A stretch of DNA of 64,000 nt from Candidatus Acidiferrum typicum (GTDB taxonomy: Bacteria; Acidobacteriota; Terriglobia; Acidiferrales; UBA7541). Position numbers and translations under genes: made by a program. Of this stretch, positions 8,382 through 17,182 are shown in pieces (positions within the stretch are counted from its first letter, which is position 1; every line of letters begins with the position of its first letter). Where the stretch lies: the NCBI GenBank assembly GCA_025463055.1, contig JAOAPV010000070.1, positions 117,535 through 181,534 of the forward strand, read 5' to 3'. The notes beneath the pieces were generated by a model. The model saw only the letters and a list, made by a program, of their open reading frames with translations. It searched no databases and was not told where the DNA came from.

Positions 8382-9509
8382 TTAGCCTTCGACGAAGTGG
8401 CAGGAATGCGTCTTCAGCACAAGCCACACTTTTTTCCCTACGGCAAGTTCCAAAGCGCGTTCCGCGCCAGGCGTCACATGAACCGTAAAAACGACGTCGC
8501 AATCCACGCGCGCAACCACCAACGTGCCACGTCGCTCCAGTGATGAGATTTTTCCTTCAAGAACATTCCGCGCGCTCAACGCTCTCGGCGGTTCGGTCGC
8601 TAATAGGATGTCTCCGGCTCGGATGGCTACGCGCACGCGATCCCCAGGGGCAGCGTGGCCGAGCGGCACTTCGATCTCACAGACGGCATCTGCAAGGCGC
8701 ACGCGCATTACGCCATCCGGTTCGCGCAAATCCAGTACCGTGGCCCTGAGCAAATTCTCGAATCCCGCCGCTTGCGCCAGCCGGCGTCGGCGCGGTGCAT
8801 CCAGAACTTCGCGCGGAGTTCCTTCACTGACGATTTTGCCGTGCTCCAGCGCGATTACGCGTTCGCCAAGGGCGTCCACTTCTTCGCGGCTGTGCGTGAC
8901 GTACAAGATCGGAATTTTGTGCGCCGCATTCCAGGCTCGCAAATCGTCGATTATGGAGCCTTTTAGCTCAGCATCGAGCCCGGTAAGCGGCTCATCCAGC
9001 AGCAGAACGCGAGGCTGGGTAACCAGCGACCGGGCCAGCGCCACGCGCTGCTTTTCACCACCGGAAATCTCGCGCGGCTTGCGATGACGAAATTGTTCCA
9101 CGCGGAACATTTTCAGGATTTCCGAAACGCGTCCGTCTCTGGTCTGCTCTCGTGCGTGCGGCAAACCATAAGCGACATTGGCCTCTACGGTCATGTGTGG
9201 AAACAGCGCCAAACTTTGAAACACATATGCGATCTGCCGGCTCTGCGGCGGTACGCTCAGCCCCTTTTCAGAATCGAAGATCACGTCGCCGTTGATTGCA
9301 ATGCGGCCTTCATCCGTTTGCGCGAGGCCCGCGATGCAGTCCAGCAACGTCGATTTGCCCGCGCCCGACGGACCGAAAAGGATGCTGATACCGGATGGCA
9401 CTTCCATTTGGACATCGAGCAAGAAGAATGCGGAGCCTTCCCCGCGACGTATTTTGCGCACGCGCGCAGCTAGTCTTGCGGAACTCACCTCAATGGCCAT
9501 GGGGCCCAT
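8382..9509 (-). CDS. modC: Molybdate ABC transporter, ATP-binding subunit
   Basis: The ATPase of the molybdate importer. Walker A GPSGAGKST (about 46-54), Q-loop FQSLALFPH, signature ISGGEKQ (148-154) and Walker B LLLDEP (169-174) are all intact. The C-terminal third is a TOBE (molybdate-binding) region, as expected for ModC. The start overlaps the 3' end of modB by 25 bp; an internal ATG nine bases later (MAIEV) would give a shorter overlap. Last gene of the operon regulator-modA-modB-modC on the minus strand. Confidence 0.93.
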   Translation of the reverse strand: MGPMAIEVSSARLAARVRKIRRGEGSAFFLLDVQMEVPSGISILFGPSGAGKSTLLDCIAGLAQTDEGRIAINGDVIFDSEKGLSVPPQSRQIAYVFQSLALFPHMTVEANVAYGLPHAREQTRDGRVSEILKMFRVEQFRHRKPREISGGEKQRVALARSLVTQPRVLLLDEPLTGLDAELKGSIIDDLRAWNAAHKIPILYVTHSREEVDALGERVIALEHGKIVSEGTPREVLDAPRRRRLAQAAGFENLLRATVLDLREPDGVMRVRLADAVCEIEVPLGHAAPGDRVRVAIRAGDILLATEPPRALSARNVLEGKISSLERRGTLVVARVDCDVVFTVHVTPGAERALELAVGKKVWLVLKTHSCHFVEG

Positions 9510-10171
9510 GCTCGACGGCCGGCTCGACGATTCGCTCCATACACCGCAGACAAGACAAGGAAGGAGATCACGAGTAGCAGTAGCGCGGTGCGGTTTGCGC
9601 CCGCATAGTCGAGGGATTGCGCTCGATCGTAGATGTCGATGGAAACGGTGCGCGTCACGCCCGAGAGATTGCCGCCAACCATCAGCACGACACCGAATTC
9701 GCCCAGTGTGTGCGCAAAGCTCAGCACCAGCGCTGTGATAATGCCCGGTACCGACAGAGGCAGAATAATGCGGCGAAACGTGCGCAAGGAGCCTGCGCCC
9801 AATACCGCTGAGGCATCGAGCAGCTTGCTATCCACGGTTTCAAACGATGCAACCAGCGGCTGCACGGCAAAAGGCAAGCTGTATAGCACCGAAGCGATCA
9901 CCAAGCCCGCAAACGTAAAGGCCAGGCCATGTCCAAACGCCGCATACCACAGTTTTCCGAGTGCTCCGCGCGGGCCCATGGCAAGCAACATGTAGAAACC
10001 TAATACCGTGGGCGGCAGTACCAGCGGCAAAGCTACTATCGCTTCCAGGAGAAACTTCCCGCGCCATCGCGAATAGGCCAGCCCGTACGCTAGCGGAACA
10101 CCTATCGCGATGAGAATGGCGGAGACACAAAGGGCCAGTCGAACGGAAAGCAGCAGTGCCTCGATTTTCAT
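9485..10171 (-). CDS. modB: Molybdate ABC transporter, permease subunit
   Basis: An inner-membrane permease of 228 aa with about five to six hydrophobic segments. The ABC-permease EAA loop, which contacts ModC, is DASAVLGAGSLRTFRRIILP at about 140-160. HTLGEFGVVLMVGGN, typical of ModB proteins, follows. Its ATG overlaps the modA stop by four bases (ATGA), so the two are translationally coupled. The family moves molybdate, and some members also tungstate. Confidence 0.93.
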   Translation of the reverse strand: MKIEALLLSVRLALCVSAILIAIGVPLAYGLAYSRWRGKFLLEAIVALPLVLPPTVLGFYMLLAMGPRGALGKLWYAAFGHGLAFTFAGLVIASVLYSLPFAVQPLVASFETVDSKLLDASAVLGAGSLRTFRRIILPLSVPGIITALVLSFAHTLGEFGVVLMVGGNLSGVTRTVSIDIYDRAQSLDYAGANRTALLLLVISFLVLSAVYGANRRAGRRAWAPWPLR

Positions 10172-10950
10172 TGTGTTTGCGCGCTCGCCGGAACGCTGAA
10201 TCCGTACGACTCGAGAATCTTGCGAGCCTCGCCACTCTTTAGGAATGTCAGAAAGGCTCGCGCACTATCTTTGTCTTTAGCGCTTTTTAGAATTACAGCG
10301 GCTTGTTCAATCGGGGGATGCATCTTTGCTGGAATTTCCCAGCGCTTGCCTTCTCGCATCGGAGGGGAAATCGCCAGCGACAAGGCCAGAATTCCAGCCT
10401 GCGCATTGCCTGATGCGACGAACTGCGCCGCTTGCGCAATGTTTTCGCCGTAGACGAGCTTGGCGCGGACCTGCTCGTAGATTCCCACGCTACGCAGCGC
10501 GGCAACGGCCGCGCGTCCATACGGTGCGTGCTCGGGATTTCCGATGGCAATTTTCTGGATGCTTGGATCAAGGAGCGCCTTCCAGCCAAGCTGAGCCAAA
10601 TCAATGCGCGTATCGGCCGGCATCCAAATAACGATCCGCCCCAGCGCATACTCATATAGCGTTCCCGGCTCGGCAAGACCTGCGGCTTCCAGCTTGCGTG
10701 GGTATTCGATGTCTGCAGACAAGAAAACGTCAAAAGGCGCGCCATTCTGGATTTGAGCGAGGAAATTTCCACTTGAACCGTAACTGACGTCCATCTTTCT
10801 TCCCGTTTGCTTCTCGTAATGCGTGCCAAGTTCATCCAGAGCAAATTTCAAATCGGCGGCCGCGGCTACGCGAATTTCCTGCGCCGCGCAAGTAGGTCGG
10901 AAAACCAGCAGTGCGGAAAGCAATATTAAGCAGCGCAAAGGGAATCTCAC
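10168..10950 (-). CDS. modA: Molybdate ABC transporter, substrate-binding protein
   Basis: The periplasmic oxyanion-binding protein of the ModABC importer, 260 aa with a signal peptide ending around VFRPTCAA. The mature N-terminus EIRVAAAADLKFALDELG and the segment VSYGSSGNFLAQIQNGAPFDVFLSAD (split here across two strands) contain the Ser and backbone positions that hold molybdate. Four-base overlap with modB downstream. The upstream regulator gene ends 40 bp before its start. Confidence 0.93.
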   Translation of the reverse strand: MRFPLRCLILLSALLVFRPTCAAQEIRVAAAADLKFALDELGTHYEKQTGRKMDVSYGSSGNFLAQIQNGAPFDVFLSADIEYPRKLEAAGLAEPGTLYEYALGRIVIWMPADTRIDLAQLGWKALLDPSIQKIAIGNPEHAPYGRAAVAALRSVGIYEQVRAKLVYGENIAQAAQFVASGNAQAGILALSLAISPPMREGKRWEIPAKMHPPIEQAAVILKSAKDKDSARAFLTFLKSGEARKILESYGFSVPASAQTQ

Positions 10951-10990
10951 TAAGTCGCTCAGATCTTGAGGTCGCTGGTGCAGGCGGCTC

Positions 10991-11398
10991 TCATACCCGC
11001 AGAATCATTACTTCTGTCGACTTGATCAGCGCCGCCGCGCGCTCCCCGGCTTTCAAGCGCATTTCCTTGGCTGCATCCGCGGTGATAATAGCGGTGATCT
11101 GCTGTTCGCCAATCTTCAGTGTCACTTGCGCGAGCAGGCCGCTGTATTTCACGTCCAAGACACGGCCGAATAGTTGATTGCGCCCGCTGATCTTGCGGAA
11201 ATTGCCGCGCCGTGTCTCAATGTCGCCGCGTTCCAGCTTTTTGGGAAATAAGCGGTCAATCTCGCTCTCCGGGACTCTATGGTGTCCGCCAGGAGTCTTG
11301 GCGGTCTTGAGCTTGCCGCGGTAGATCCACTGCTTCAGGGTGGGATAGCTGATGCCCAGGATATTGGCCGCTTCGCGCGGGGCCAGGAGCTTTTGCAA
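10991..11398 (-). CDS. HTH-TOBE molybdenum-responsive regulator, ModE-like
   Basis: 135 aa. The N-terminal half is a MerR/excisionase-type winged helix: APREAANILGISYPTLKQW followed by GGHHRVPESEIDRLF. The C-terminal half, from GRNQLFGRVLDVKYSGLLAQ, is one TOBE/Mop domain that binds molybdate or tungstate. This HTH plus single Mop layout differs from E. coli ModE, which carries two Mop units. It starts with TTG behind GGAAGG. As first gene of the mod operon it is probably the autoregulated molybdate sensor; the operator candidates at 11432-11466 fit that. Confidence 0.88.
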   Translation of the reverse strand: MQKLLAPREAANILGISYPTLKQWIYRGKLKTAKTPGGHHRVPESEIDRLFPKKLERGDIETRRGNFRKISGRNQLFGRVLDVKYSGLLAQVTLKIGEQQITAIITADAAKEMRLKAGERAAALIKSTEVMILRV

Positions 11399-11431
11399 GG
11401 CGCACCTTCCACTGCCTAGCCTAGCGCAATA

Positions 11432-11466
11432 TGAACCGCTAGTTCAATACGCTTTTATACGCTTTT
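11432..11466. promoter_or_regulatory. Candidate operator of the mod operon
   Basis: An inverted repeat TGAAC-N5-GTTCA (11432-11446) is followed immediately by an exact tandem repeat of ATACGCTTTT (11447-11456 and 11457-11466). Both lie between the end of the FadN-like gene and the mod regulator start, where the operon promoter must be. They do not resemble the E. coli ModE box. Confidence 0.45.
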
Positions 11467-11484
11467 GGGTGTCTGAAACTAGGG

Positions 11485-13908
11485 CTAGTTGCGGAGAGGT
11501 TTGCCCGTCTTCAAAGTATGCTCGATGCGCTCCTGCGTCTTCTTTTCGCCGCAAAGCGACACGAATGCTTCACGCTCCAAATCGAGCACGTATTGCTCAC
11601 TTACCGTCTGTGGTGCGGTCAGGGGGCCGCTGGCCAAAATATTAGCCAGCTTGCGCGCCACGTGCGCGTCGTATTCCGATGCGTAGCCGCCGCGGACCAA
11701 AAGATGAATGCCCATCTTTGCAGTTGCAAGGAACTGTTCGCCGAGCACCTTAATTTGCGTCGACTGCGCGCCCTCCTGCCAATTTGCCGCCTCGGGCTTA
11801 TAACCGTTGCGAAATAAGGCGAGCGCCACTTCTTTGGCGTCGGCGACGAGTCTTTCGCGGTTCATGGAGACGCCGTCCTCGCGACGCAGAAAGCCCAGGT
11901 CGCGCGATTCCTCCGCGCTGGTGCCCACCTTGGCCATGGCAACGGTTTCGAAAATCGGCCGGAGCGCATGGAACAAATCCAAATCCTCTCCGCTCGCGGC
12001 CCGCTCATTGGCGCGAATGAGCATTTCTTTCGAGCCGCCGCCGCCCGGAATTAGCCCGACGCCGGTTTCGACCAAGCCGATGTAGGCCTCGGCTGCCGCT
12101 TGAATTCGCGTAGCGTGCAAGTTGATTTCACAGCCGCCGCCTAGGGCCATTCCTTGTGGCGCAGCCACTACCGGCTTCGGCGCATACTTCAACGCCAGAT
12201 TCGCGTTCTGGAATTGCTTCACCGCCAGATGAATGTCGTCCCACTCCTGCTCTTGCGCGGCCACCAATACGAGCATCAAGTTTGCGCCAACGGAGAAATT
12301 CACTGCATCATTTGCGATTACCATGGCGTCGAAGTCAGTGGTCAGGCGCTTGAGGCCCTTGTGCAGCATGCTGATCAAGTCGGCGCCAATCGCGTTCATT
12401 TTCGCGTGGAATTCGCAGCACACCACGCCGTCGCCGAGATCGATCAGGCTCGCTCCCGAATTGCGTTCGACTTCGCGCCCAGCATCCTTCAGCGATTTGA
12501 GAAGCAGCACGCCGCTCGGAACGTCGACTACTTTTGCCGTCGCACTTGTAAGATCAAAGACCGTTGTCGCGCCCTTTGCTGACTCATAGAATGCGCTTCT
12601 ACCGCTTGCAAGGAGCTTCTCGATCGCGGCGGGCAGGGCACGCCCTTCCTTTCGCACCTGTTCCGCAAATGCTTTCACGCCAATTGCGTCCATTACCTCG
12701 AAGGGGCCAAGCTCCCAGCCGAAGCCCCAGCGCATTGCGCGATCCACGTCCACCACGCTCTCAGAAATCTCCGGCACGCGTCGCGCCGCATAAAGGCACG
12801 TCTCCGAAATTGAGCCCCACAAAAATTGCTGTGCTTTATCGCCCTTCTGTCCCTCGAGAATTGGCCCGAGTAGCGCGCGCAAGCGCTGCCTCGTGTCTTC
12901 GATCGTCTTACCGTTTTCGATGGACGCGAATCGCGCTTTCTGCCGCGGGCGGTACTCCATCGTGTGTTCGTCCAATGTCAGAATTTCCCGCTCGCCGTCA
13001 CCTTTGACGCGCTTGTAAAATCCTTGACCGGTCTTGTCGCCCAGCCAGCCGCGTCGCACCATCTCTTCCACCAGCACCGGCACGCGGTACGTTTCGCGCG
13101 ATTCGTCGTTAGGCACGGATTCGTAAATGTTTTTGACCACATGCACCAGGACATCGATTCCCACGATGTCCGCCGTTCGGAACGTCGCGGACTTCGGCTG
13201 CCCAATGGCCGGCCCGGTGCACGCATCCACTTCTTCCACCGTCATCCCCAACGTGCCCATCAAGCGCAAGGCGTTCAACATCGAAAACGTCCCGATGCGA
13301 TTGGCGATAAAGTTCGGCGTGTCTTTCGCAATCACCACGCCTTTGCCCAGCCTGCGATCGCAAAATTCGCTGAGCGTCTCGAGCACTTCCGGCGAGGTCT
13401 TCGGTCCCGGAATTACCTCCACCAATTTCAGATACCGCGGCGGATTGAAGAAATGAGTGCCCGCCCAGTGCTGCTGAAACTCTTCGCTCATGCCTTCCGC
13501 AATCAAGTGCACAGGCAGACCGGAAGTGTTCGTGGTGACGATCGCGCCTGGCTTGCGATACTGCGCGACTCTCGAAAGCAGCTTCCGCTTGATCTCTAAA
13601 TTCTCTGCGACCACCTCAATGATCCAGTCCGCTTCCGCGCACCGCGCCAGGTCGTCTTCAAAATTGCCAATAGCCACACGCTCCGCGAGCGCAGACGTAA
13701 AGAACGCCGCTGGCTTGGACTTCTTCGCAGCTTCGAGGCCGGCGCGAACGATCTTATTTCGCTCCGCGGCTGGTGTTCCCGGCGGCAAATTCGGCGGTAC
13801 GATATCCAGCAAAACGCACGGCAGCCCCGCATTCGCAAAATGTGCGGCGATGCGCGAACCCATAGTCCCCGCGCCCAAGACCACAGCCTTCTCAATACGA
13901 CGTTTCAT
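11485..13908 (-). CDS. fadN: 3-hydroxyacyl-CoA dehydrogenase / enoyl-CoA hydratase fusion (FadN type)
   Basis: A bifunctional beta-oxidation enzyme, 807 aa. The N-terminal NAD-binding domain begins VVLGAGTMGSRIAAHFANAG; THFFNPPRYLKLVEVIPG carries the catalytic His. A C-terminal 3-HCDH domain follows, and from about residue 500 a crotonase domain with GGGCEINLHA and GVGLIPGGGGSKE supplies the oxyanion hole and the catalytic Glu. The dehydrogenase-first order is that of Bacillus FadN, the reverse of E. coli FadB. No thiolase follows directly; one lies at 20762 on the other strand. It probably serves fatty-acid degradation. Confidence 0.93.
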   Translation of the reverse strand: MKRRIEKAVVLGAGTMGSRIAAHFANAGLPCVLLDIVPPNLPPGTPAAERNKIVRAGLEAAKKSKPAAFFTSALAERVAIGNFEDDLARCAEADWIIEVVAENLEIKRKLLSRVAQYRKPGAIVTTNTSGLPVHLIAEGMSEEFQQHWAGTHFFNPPRYLKLVEVIPGPKTSPEVLETLSEFCDRRLGKGVVIAKDTPNFIANRIGTFSMLNALRLMGTLGMTVEEVDACTGPAIGQPKSATFRTADIVGIDVLVHVVKNIYESVPNDESRETYRVPVLVEEMVRRGWLGDKTGQGFYKRVKGDGEREILTLDEHTMEYRPRQKARFASIENGKTIEDTRQRLRALLGPILEGQKGDKAQQFLWGSISETCLYAARRVPEISESVVDVDRAMRWGFGWELGPFEVMDAIGVKAFAEQVRKEGRALPAAIEKLLASGRSAFYESAKGATTVFDLTSATAKVVDVPSGVLLLKSLKDAGREVERNSGASLIDLGDGVVCCEFHAKMNAIGADLISMLHKGLKRLTTDFDAMVIANDAVNFSVGANLMLVLVAAQEQEWDDIHLAVKQFQNANLALKYAPKPVVAAPQGMALGGGCEINLHATRIQAAAEAYIGLVETGVGLIPGGGGSKEMLIRANERAASGEDLDLFHALRPIFETVAMAKVGTSAEESRDLGFLRREDGVSMNRERLVADAKEVALALFRNGYKPEAANWQEGAQSTQIKVLGEQFLATAKMGIHLLVRGGYASEYDAHVARKLANILASGPLTAPQTVSEQYVLDLEREAFVSLCGEKKTQERIEHTLKTGKPLRN

Positions 13909-14016
13909 GGATGCTCTTTTCAGGAAATCAGACGGCAGGACAGGTTACAAAACCGGCATTCCCGGGTCAAACCAGATGCCGCACGCTGGCCCAACTGGCA
14001 CTAAAATAGGTCAAGC

Positions 14017-14898
14017 ATGCTCGAAGACCAAGTAACCAATGCTCTGGACTGGCTGCGGAACGCGAAAGACAAATTTCGTTCCTTCGCGACTGGCGAAGAG
14101 CGCCCGGCCACCGAACGCCCGCGCGTGGGGCTAGCGCTGGCTGGTGGGTTTGCGCGCGGCATCGCGCACGTGGGTGTGATCAGGGCGTTAGTGGACGCAG
14201 AAATTCCCATTGACTGTGTCGCCGGCACGAGCGTCGGGGCCTTGATCGGGGCGTGCTATTGCGCCGGCGTGCCTCTCGATGAAATGCAGCGCATCGCCAG
14301 CACCACGAGTTTCGCCGACTTCGGCCGCTGGACCCCCTCGTGGCTCGGGCTGGCCACGAACCAGCGCATGGAGAATTATCTTTCTAGATTCACACGCGTG
14401 AAGACATTCGAAGAGTTGAAGACGCCACTGGCCATCGCCGCCACAGACATCAATGCCGGCGTATCGGTTTATTACACAAAGGGATTAATCGCACCGGTGC
14501 TGCGAGGCTCCTGCGCTTATCCGGGGCTGTTCGTTCCCATTCAATTTGAGGGCCGCACGTTGGTTGATGGATTTTTAACAGCACCCGTTCCCGTCGAAGG
14601 CACTTTGCTGCTGGGCGCGGATGTCATTATTGCGATTCATCTTGAACCCGGAAATCTGGAGGATCCGCGCACCGTGGCCGACGTTATCAGCCGTTCCTTC
14701 ACTATCATCCAGCGGCATGGGGATATCGCGTGGCGGCAGCAAGCCGACGTAATCATTGAGCCGGATGTGAAGCCTTTTGTGTGGGACGACTTCACCCGCA
14801 CCAAGGATCTCGTCGCGGTTGGCGAAGCTGCGGTGAAAGCGGCACTGCCCGAAATCAGAGCAGCTCTCGGCGGTGAGAAGCGCGAACCCGCCGCCTGA
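14017..14898 (+). CDS. Patatin-like phospholipase, RssA-type
   Basis: 293 aa. The glycine-rich oxyanion motif is GLALAGGFARGIAHVGV, the nucleophile elbow is GTSVG, and the catalytic Asp is in VDGFLTAPV (DGx motif), so the Ser-Asp dyad is intact. The family hydrolyses acyl ester bonds of lipids; most bacterial members have unknown substrates. There is no signal peptide, which points to a cytoplasmic or membrane-associated place. Divergent from the FadN-like gene, 108 bp apart. Confidence 0.9.
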   Translation: MLEDQVTNALDWLRNAKDKFRSFATGEERPATERPRVGLALAGGFARGIAHVGVIRALVDAEIPIDCVAGTSVGALIGACYCAGVPLDEMQRIASTTSFADFGRWTPSWLGLATNQRMENYLSRFTRVKTFEELKTPLAIAATDINAGVSVYYTKGLIAPVLRGSCAYPGLFVPIQFEGRTLVDGFLTAPVPVEGTLLLGADVIIAIHLEPGNLEDPRTVADVISRSFTIIQRHGDIAWRQQADVIIEPDVKPFVWDDFTRTKDLVAVGEAAVKAALPEIRAALGGEKREPAA

Positions 14899-14900
14899 AA

Positions 14901-15164
14901 TCAAGGGAGTCTGGATACTTCCACTTGCACCGGCTCGCCTTCGCCCTTTCCGCGCTGGTTCAGCCATGCGCCGAGGCTCTCGGCGAAACGGTCTGGCGTC
15001 ACCCGAAAACTTACTTCGACTGCGCCGGCTTCTAATGGCAGCGTGTCGTCAAACTCCGCCGAATTCGTGAAGTTCCGCATGCAGAACTGATCCAGCCACT
15101 CCAATGGACAATCACGCCGTTGGCCGCGGATCACTAGCTGGACTTTGAACTTTTGCGCGTACAC
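14901..15164 (-). CDS. Hypothetical protein, 87 aa
   Basis: A small, globular-looking sequence with no membrane segment, signal peptide or recognised motif. It ends two bases from the stop of the convergent patatin gene. Residue composition is balanced and unlike a shadow frame, and no better frame covers the interval. Function unknown. Confidence 0.5.
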   Translation of the reverse strand: MYAQKFKVQLVIRGQRRDCPLEWLDQFCMRNFTNSAEFDDTLPLEAGAVEVSFRVTPDRFAESLGAWLNQRGKGEGEPVQVEVSRLP

Positions 15165-15434
15165 GGCGCAATCATAACACTGCCATTCCAGCCTTTACTT
15201 CGTATGGACGCCGCCCTTTTCAAACCGTCGGGATACAGAGGTGGGTGTTCGGCTGTGCGACAACATATCCCACGAACGGACATTCGCACGGATCGCTTCT
15301 GCCGTGGTCTCAGGATAACTACCTAAAAACGAAGGACTTGCAGCTGTCGGCACGAGGCAGGGGAATTGCGCGTCGTCAGTATAGGTGAGTGCGTCCCTTA
15401 TCGCCCAAGCGAGTGGGTCGTCCAGGAGACGTCC

Positions 15435-15890
15435 ATGAAAAAGATGGAGTGGATTCGAGAAGCCCTTTCGGTTTGGCCCAGCCCCGAATACCTCAAGCAA
15501 CGAGAAGCGGCTGGGTGGCGGCTGGCCGCAGTGGAGTGGGAGCGTGAAGTGCAAGCAGAAGCCGCTACTACATCTCAGGGACTTGGCCCCGGAGAGGAAA
15601 TTCCGTACGGCACGCGCATTGCCAGCGATTGCACACATCTTGAAGAGAATCCGACCGAAATGCAGGTTCTCAATCACCTGGCGGAGATGGTTGTCCAGGA
15701 TCACTCCTATAACCATATGGCGGAGTCGTTGAACCAGCGCGCGTTCCACACGCGTGACGGGAAGCCTTGGACGGCGCTAGCCGTGTTCAAGCTGACGCCG
15801 CGGCTGATTGAAGTCGCGCCGCGCATTCTTTCTGGCGCCGAATGGGAAAATCGTAAGCGCCAACTCTCCCGCGTGGCTTGGAATTCTTAG
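15435..15890 (+). CDS. Hypothetical protein with recombinase-like C-terminal segment
   Basis: 151 aa from an ATG preceded by CAGGAGAC, which decides this start over earlier in-frame ones. The N-terminal part (MKKMEWIREALSVWPSPEYL) is amphipathic. The C-terminal part, from about NHLAEMVVQDHSYNHMAESL, reads like a helix-turn-helix followed by RDGKPWTALAVFKLTPRLIEV. This resembles the DNA-binding portion after the catalytic domain of serine recombinases, but no catalytic domain is present. An overlapping frame on the minus strand was rejected. Confidence 0.65.
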   Translation: MKKMEWIREALSVWPSPEYLKQREAAGWRLAAVEWEREVQAEAATTSQGLGPGEEIPYGTRIASDCTHLEENPTEMQVLNHLAEMVVQDHSYNHMAESLNQRAFHTRDGKPWTALAVFKLTPRLIEVAPRILSGAEWENRKRQLSRVAWNS

Positions 15891-15933
15891 CGGAGAAGCG
15901 GATTAGACGACAGATTTTTGTCGGGCGCCGCCG

Positions 15934-16596
15934 CTATTCCTCAAGGATACGGGCTAGGGAGTTGTGTACTTTCAGTCCGCCGTTGTAGTGGATGAATCCC
16001 AGCTTGCGGAATTTGTTCATGAAAAAATTGATCCGAGACCGGGTTGTGCCTACCATCTCTGCCAACGTGTCCTGGTTGATCTTCTCAAAAATGGGCGGCA
16101 GCTTGCCCTCTTCACCAGAGCGCGCCAACAACAATAGCGTGCGGGCCAGCCGCTTTTCGCTGGAATTAAAGAGGTGATCCATCAGGTTTTGTTCCATCCG
16201 CAGGTTCCGCAGCAACAAATAGTTGATGAAACGCATCGAGACCGTTGGATCTTCTTCCACCAGTCGCACCATGGCTTTTCGCTTGATGATGCTCACTTTG
16301 CTCGGTACCAGCGCAATAGCCGACGTCAAGTACACGCTCTGCCCGCTGATGCAGCTCTCCCCAAAAAAATCTCCCGAGCCGAGAATGCCCAGAACGGCTC
16401 CGCGCCCGCGGTTTGAAACTGACGTAAGCTTGACGATGCCTTCATCGATGTAGTGCACGTCCGTGCACTCATCGCCCTGCGAAATAATCCTCTCCCCCGA
16501 GTCGAATTCCACAATTTTTCTCGTCGGCAACGCCGTTGAAAAAAAAGGCGGCCCGTCGAGCAAGCCTCGCCCGCGTGATTTCATTGATCTCCTCAT
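15934..16596 (-). CDS. Crp/Fnr family transcriptional regulator
   Basis: 220 aa. A cyclic-nucleotide-binding-type beta barrel (about 25-140, with GERIISQGDECTDVHYIDEG and GSGDFFGESCI) is joined by a long helix to a winged helix-turn-helix, INQDTLAEMVGTTRSRINFFMNK (split across the HTH). The recognition helix TRSRINFFM differs from both E. coli Fnr and Crp. There is no N-terminal Cys cluster, so it is not an oxygen sensor of the Fnr type. A near-perfect 24-bp palindrome lies about 105 bp upstream and may be its own operator. Confidence 0.9.
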   Translation of the reverse strand: MRRSMKSRGRGLLDGPPFFSTALPTRKIVEFDSGERIISQGDECTDVHYIDEGIVKLTSVSNRGRGAVLGILGSGDFFGESCISGQSVYLTSAIALVPSKVSIIKRKAMVRLVEEDPTVSMRFINYLLLRNLRMEQNLMDHLFNSSEKRLARTLLLLARSGEEGKLPPIFEKINQDTLAEMVGTTRSRINFFMNKFRKLGFIHYNGGLKVHNSLARILEE

Positions 16597-16701
16597 ATTG
16601 GCACTACCCCGGTGCCTTCTGTCGGGTGAGCGACGAACGCCCTGCCCGGTTCAATCTGTCCGTTTTGAAGTGCCCTCTCTTCTACCCGCGGCACTACTCT
16701 T

Positions 16702-16725
16702 CGTCTGTTCAAAATTGAACAGACG
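16702..16725. promoter_or_regulatory. 24-bp palindrome, candidate operator
   Basis: Arms CGTCTGTTCAA and TTGAACAGACG pair perfectly around a central AA. The half-site GTTCAA recurs at about 16651 and 16746. It lies between the Fnr/Crp regulator (minus) and the small plus-strand gene at 16812, so it could act on either. No T-run follows, so a terminator is unlikely. Confidence 0.55.
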
Positions 16726-16811
16726 ATTCGCTTCTCCACCATTACCGTTCAACCCTAAACATTTAATTCCAATAGCTATCAGCGTGCCGTCCAGAGGGGT
16801 ATCGCACACTC

Positions 16812-17021
16812 ATGAAGCTCGGATATGACATCTTTCAGAAGCTCGATGATGGCAGTCCGCTCTGGATCGCCAATGTGCAAACGCGAGCGCAGGCATTGCA
16901 AAAGGTGGCGCTGCTGCGCCGTTCCGCTGCTGCGCGGTATTTTGTCCGCGATGCGGAAACGGGTGTGGTGATCAATGACTGTGAGCCGGGCTCCGTCGGA
17001 AGCACTGACGAGGGCGGGTAA
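16812..17021 (+). CDS. Small conserved-looking protein, 69 aa
   Basis: Begins MKLGYDIFQKLDDGSPLWIA and continues with a helix-rich segment (TRAQALQKVALLRRSAAARYFV) and RDAETGVVI. The layout suggests a small alpha/beta protein without membrane segment. It is alone on its strand and is followed, about 100 bp downstream, by an intrinsic terminator. Function unknown. Confidence 0.65.
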   Translation: MKLGYDIFQKLDDGSPLWIANVQTRAQALQKVALLRRSAAARYFVRDAETGVVINDCEPGSVGSTDEGG

Positions 17022-17123
17022 AAACTAAGTTACACTTCGTGGTCGAGGCAGACCATTCCTCAAACTGGGTAGTGTCGCCTTTAAGTGCCTGTAAGGTATG
17101 TACCCTTGTTGCGAGCGGTATTT

Positions 17124-17150
17124 ACCGGGGCAATTCCCCGGTGTTTTTTT
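17124..17150 (+). terminator. Intrinsic terminator
   Basis: ACCGGGG (17124-17130) and CCCCGGT (17136-17142) form a perfect 7-bp stem around CAATT, followed by G and seven T residues. It ends the transcript of the 69-aa protein gene. The 100 bp between that stop codon and the terminator hold only a short GGTA-TG-TACC hairpin near 17095. Confidence 0.8.
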
Positions 17151-17182
17151 CACTGCTGGTTGGCGGAGCGAAAGGGTGCCCG

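Noticed and set aside
15195..15749. 184-aa open frame on the minus strand
   Set aside because: It overlaps the plus-strand gene at 15435, which has a good ribosome binding site and protein-like composition. The minus frame is rich in Arg, Ser and Pro without motifs.
17022..17150. Riboswitch or small RNA before the terminator at 17124
   Set aside because: No promoter and no conserved aptamer motif; the terminator is explained as the end of the 69-aa gene transcript.
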